A stretch of 9,053 nt of DNA. It comes from an uncultured Candidatus Poseidoniales archaeon. Lineage in GTDB: Archaea; Thermoplasmatota; Poseidoniia; Poseidoniales; Thalassarchaeaceae. Position 1 is the first letter of the stretch. Each line of letters opens with the position of its first letter. Below, piece by piece: positions 6,458-9,053 of this stretch. Position numbers and translations under genes: made by a program. Location of the stretch: the NCBI GenBank assembly GCA_950068635.1, contig CATMIM010000024.1, positions 1 through 9,053 on the forward strand, written 5' to 3'. The notes under the pieces were generated by a model. That model ran no database searches. It was given only the letters and a program-made list of their open reading frames with translations, and was not told where the DNA came from.

Positions 6458-7630
6458 ATGACGTATGAGGGCGTGGACTTCTACGACATCGAGTCCGAGT
6501 TGACCGATGAGGAGAAGATGGTCCGCGACATGGCGCGCGACTGGGTCTCTGAAGAGGTCGTTCCCAACATCGAGCAGGCGTGTCGCGACGGCGTCTTCCC
6601 CGACGAATGGAGGGTGGCGCTCGGCGACATGGGCGTGCTCGGCATGGCGCTCGACGGCTACGGCTGCGCAGGCATGTCGTACGTCGCATATGGCCTGGTC
6701 TGCCAGGAGTTGGAACGGGGAGATTCGGGTGTGCGCTCGTTCGCCAGCGTGCAGGGCTCATTGGCGATGTATCCCATCCATGACTTCGGTTCGGAGGAGC
6801 AGAAGCAGAAGTATCTCCCGCGCATGGCCACGGGGGAGTGGGTCGGATGTTTCGGCCTCACGGAGCCGGATTACGGCAGCAACCCCGGGGACATGATCAC
6901 GAAGGCCGTGGACGAAGGCGACGAATACGTCCTGAACGGCGCCAAGATGTGGATCACCAACGGCACCATCGCCGATGTGTCCATCGTCTGGGCCAAACTC
7001 GACGGCGTGATCCGCGGCTTCATCGTGGAGAAGGACGACCCCGGCTTCAGTGCACCAGAGATGACCGGCAAGCACTCTCTGCGGGCGAGCGTCACCAGTG
7101 AGTTGGTGCTGCAGGACTGCCGCATCCCGAAGGACCGCATCCTGCCGCATGTCGAGGGCCTCAAGGGTCCATTCTCCTGCCTCAACAACGCCCGCTACGG
7201 CATCTGTTGGGGTGCTGTGGGGGCCGCCCAATCCTGCTTCCACTCCGCGAAGGAGTACGCCCTGTCGCGCATCCAGTTCGGCAACCCGATCGCCGCCTTC
7301 CAACTGGTGCAGAACAAGTTGGCGTGGATGCTGCGCGAGATCACCAAGGGGCAGTTGCTGGCGCTCAACCTAGGGCGCAAGAAGGATGCCGGCACGTGGA
7401 CGCCGGAGCAGATCAGCCTGGCGAAGATGAACAACGTCGACATGGCACTGGAGATCGCCCGCATGGCGCGGGACATCCACGGAGCGAACGGGATCCTCGA
7501 CGAGTATCCCATCATGCGGCACATGGCCAATCTGGAATCTGTGAAGACCTACGAGGGCACCCACGACATCCACAACCTCATTCTCGGTCGGCATATCACA
7601 GGCATCCAGAGTTTCACGAGAGAACTCTGA
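6458..7630 (+). CDS. gcdH: Glutaryl-CoA dehydrogenase (decarboxylating type)
   Basis: The enzyme oxidises glutaryl-CoA with FAD and decarboxylates the product to crotonyl-CoA, a late step in lysine, hydroxylysine and tryptophan breakdown; electrons go to ETF. The 390 residues resemble human GCDH along their whole length. ELERGDSGVRS (84-94) gives Glu86, Arg93 and Ser94, matching human Glu87, Arg94 and Ser95 around the substrate carboxylate. Other marks are FGLTEPDYGSNP (132-143), KMWITNG (163-169), GPFSCLNNARYGICWG (237-252), and YEGTHDIHNLILGRHITG (365-382), where Glu366 is the catalytic base. Non-decarboxylating relatives are reported to carry Val in place of the Glu86 and Tyr365 equivalents; both are conserved here, so decarboxylation is expected. 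The gene lies 71 bases downstream of the propeller gene and 86 bases upstream of etfB, its likely electron acceptor. Confidence 0.94.
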   Translation: MTYEGVDFYDIESELTDEEKMVRDMARDWVSEEVVPNIEQACRDGVFPDEWRVALGDMGVLGMALDGYGCAGMSYVAYGLVCQELERGDSGVRSFASVQGSLAMYPIHDFGSEEQKQKYLPRMATGEWVGCFGLTEPDYGSNPGDMITKAVDEGDEYVLNGAKMWITNGTIADVSIVWAKLDGVIRGFIVEKDDPGFSAPEMTGKHSLRASVTSELVLQDCRIPKDRILPHVEGLKGPFSCLNNARYGICWGAVGAAQSCFHSAKEYALSRIQFGNPIAAFQLVQNKLAWMLREITKGQLLALNLGRKKDAGTWTPEQISLAKMNNVDMALEIARMARDIHGANGILDEYPIMRHMANLESVKTYEGTHDIHNLILGRHITGIQSFTREL

Positions 7631-7646
7631 GACCATCCAGCGTTCA

Positions 7647-7663
7647 AGCGCCCTTTGGGCGCT
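7647..7663 (+). terminator. Perfect hairpin between gcdH and etfB
   Basis: AGCGCCC-TTT-GGGCGCT forms a 7-base-pair GC-rich stem with a 3-base loop, 16 bases after the gcdH stop. No T-run follows, so it is not a standard intrinsic terminator. It could shape the mRNA 3' end, uncouple gcdH from etfBA expression, or be a protein site. Confidence 0.35.
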
Positions 7664-7716
7664 CTGCTAATGTTGATAGAGGCGAGCAAGGTCGAGCGGC
7701 CGTCGGAGTCGGTCAG

Positions 7717-8466
7717 ATGGTCACAATCGCAGTTCTGCTGAAGCAGGTTCCCGACACGACCGCCCGCATCACCGTCAGCGATGGCCGTGTGGACGAGACA
7801 GCGATCTCCACCTGGGTCACCAGCCCATACGACGAGTATGCCCTCGAGGTCGCCATCCAGCACAAGGAGACCTCTGGAGCTTCGATCACAGCCATCACCC
7901 TAGGCCCGCCGAGAGCTGACAAGGTGCTCAAGGACGCCGCTGCACTCGGAGTCGAGAATCTGGTGCGCGTCTGGGATGATGCTTGGGAGTCCCTCGACTC
8001 GAATCAGGTGCAATCCGCGCTGGCATCGACCTTGGAATCGGTGGGTGCCGACTGGATCTACTGCGGCAAGCAGTCAGCCGACCGCAACCAAGGCTCGACC
8101 GGACCGGGAGTGGCCGAGCGACTCGGAATGGCATGCATCGTGGAGATATCCGACTGGGACGTGACAGGCGCACAGCCATCGTTCACCCGCGCCACCTCCT
8201 CGGGCAACGAGCGACTTGCTCCAACACCACCGATCGTGCTCACCTTCACGAAGACCGAGACCGAGCTGCGCCGCCCGAACGTGCGCGGCATCATGGCGGC
8301 GAAGAAGGCGAACATCGAGGTGGTGAGCGCGGACATCGGCGATTCACAGGTGCAGGTCGTGGCGCACAAACCACCGGCGGAGAAGCCAGCGGGCAGGAAG
8401 TTCGAGGGAGCTGACAGCGTTCCCGAGGTCGTCGGCCTGCTGCGTGACGAAGCCAAGGTCATCTGA
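7717..8466 (+). CDS. etfB: Electron transfer flavoprotein, beta subunit
   Basis: EtfB pairs with EtfA to form the soluble ETF that collects electrons from acyl-CoA dehydrogenases and normally passes them to an ETF:quinone oxidoreductase. The 249 residues open with VTIAVLLKQVPDT (2-14), typical of the family. The nucleotide-binding loop is GKQSADRNQGSTGPGVAERLG-like at 117-137, with DRNQGSTGP (122-130) in place of the commoner DGDTGQVGP. RRPNVRGIMAAKKANIEV (185-202) is the EtfB signature region, matching the conserved MKAKKK segment. A Lys/Pro-rich stretch (218-230) precedes the C-terminal helix that docks on EtfA. The start has GGAG (7705-7708), eight bases upstream. The etfA gene begins 12 bases after its stop, a clear operon. 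The neighbouring gcdH and the distal acyl-CoA dehydrogenase are likely partners. Confidence 0.94.
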   Translation: MVTIAVLLKQVPDTTARITVSDGRVDETAISTWVTSPYDEYALEVAIQHKETSGASITAITLGPPRADKVLKDAAALGVENLVRVWDDAWESLDSNQVQSALASTLESVGADWIYCGKQSADRNQGSTGPGVAERLGMACIVEISDWDVTGAQPSFTRATSSGNERLAPTPPIVLTFTKTETELRRPNVRGIMAAKKANIEVVSADIGDSQVQVVAHKPPAEKPAGRKFEGADSVPEVVGLLRDEAKVI

Positions 8467-8478
8467 GGGGGTTGTTGC

Positions 8479-9053
8479 ATGGATGTCACGATCATCGCCG
8501 AGACACAGGGCGGTGGTCTGCACCCTGTGACCGCTCAGCTGGTCGGAGCGGCGAGCAGCCTGGGTGCCAGCCCGACGGTGATCTGCCCCGGTGGGGCAGG
8601 CGGCGAGGAAGCGTGCGGAATCTCCGGTGTGGGCAAGGTCCTCGCTGTGACCGGCGACTGCTTCTCCACCTTCGACGGCGGCGCCTGGGCAGAAGCATTG
8701 GATGCGGTCGCCGGCGGTGACATCGTCATCGGTGCGGCGACCACCAGCGGGCGTGACATCTGCTCGAGAATCGCGGCCCGTCGCGGAGTCTCAATCATCC
8801 AGGACGTGATTGCGCTCTCTCCCGGCCTGAACATCACCCACCCGATCTACTCGGGCAAGGCGATGCAGGATCTCACTGTTTCCGGAAACTGCGTGCTCAC
8901 CCTGCGCGCCAACACCTTCCCGCCAGCCCCCTCCGGGGGTTCGGCCCAACTATCCACGGTGCAACAGAGCGGCGACGTGCGACTGGCCGTCGCCGAGGCG
9001 TTCGCCCGCGCATCCGAGCGCTTGGACGTCGCCGATGCGGAAATCATCATCTC
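8479..9053 (+). CDS. etfA: Electron transfer flavoprotein, alpha subunit, cut by window edge
   Basis: The 191 complete codons cover the N-terminal alpha/beta domain of EtfA; the FAD-binding domain should begin just past the window end, where ERLDVADAEIII (180-191) leads into the usual SGGRG motif. Family marks are DVTIIAET (2-9), IGAATTSGRDICSRIAARRG (84-103), PIYSGKAMQDLTVSG (122-136) and NCVLTLRANTFP (137-148). The ribosome site GAGGGGG (8465-8471) overlaps the etfB stop codon and lies seven bases before the ATG, which suggests tight coupling of translation. With EtfB it should carry one FAD and shuttle electrons from gcdH and other acyl-CoA dehydrogenases. Confidence 0.94.
   Translation, partial: MDVTIIAETQGGGLHPVTAQLVGAASSLGASPTVICPGGAGGEEACGISGVGKVLAVTGDCFSTFDGGAWAEALDAVAGGDIVIGAATTSGRDICSRIAARRGVSIIQDVIALSPGLNITHPIYSGKAMQDLTVSGNCVLTLRANTFPPAPSGGSAQLSTVQQSGDVRLAVAEAFARASERLDVADAEIII

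Noticed and set aside
7207..7716. Upstream in-frame extension of etfB overlapping gcdH
   Set aside because: The extension is an out-of-frame reading of gcdH; EtfB homology starts exactly at the ATG at 7717, which has its own ribosome site.

Overview
The window looks archaeal, and most likely comes from a GC-rich planktonic euryarchaeon such as Marine Group II/III (Poseidoniia-like); that lineage is an inference, not shown directly. The evidence is an archaeal-type tyrosyl-tRNA synthetase without an S4 tail, an AT-rich TATA-like element followed by a Shine-Dalgarno sequence, a mevalonate-pathway HMG-CoA synthase, and a secreted, C-terminally anchored beta-propeller. GC content is high throughout. 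Genes are tightly packed, no intergenic gap exceeds about 140 bases, and I saw no RNA gene, CRISPR array or mobile element.

Left part (1-1573): an acyl-CoA dehydrogenase on the minus strand, cut by the window edge, diverges from a small plus-strand gene for a glycine-cleavage-H-like protein. That protein keeps the H-protein fold signatures but has lost the lipoyl lysine. The 139-base gap between them holds a TATA-like element and an imperfect dyad.

Middle part, minus strand (1574-5003): read in the direction of transcription, a 177-residue protein of unknown function, tyrosyl-tRNA synthetase (37-base gap), and after a 136-base gap an HMG-CoA synthase of the MvaS/eukaryotic family. The synthase has all three catalytic residues and an extra segment of about 50-55 residues.

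Right part, plus strand (5115-9053): a signal-peptide beta-propeller protein with a C-terminal membrane anchor, a glutaryl-CoA dehydrogenase with decarboxylating-type active-site residues, then etfB and the start of etfA. The dehydrogenase forms crotonyl-CoA from glutaryl-CoA (lysine or tryptophan breakdown) and passes electrons to FAD in the electron transfer flavoprotein encoded next to it. The left-hand acyl-CoA dehydrogenase would use the same carrier. Together these point to heterotrophic growth on amino acids and fatty acids.

The most unusual items are the lysine-less H-like protein, the insertion in HMG-CoA synthase, and a symmetrical pair of cysteine pairs in consecutive propeller blades.
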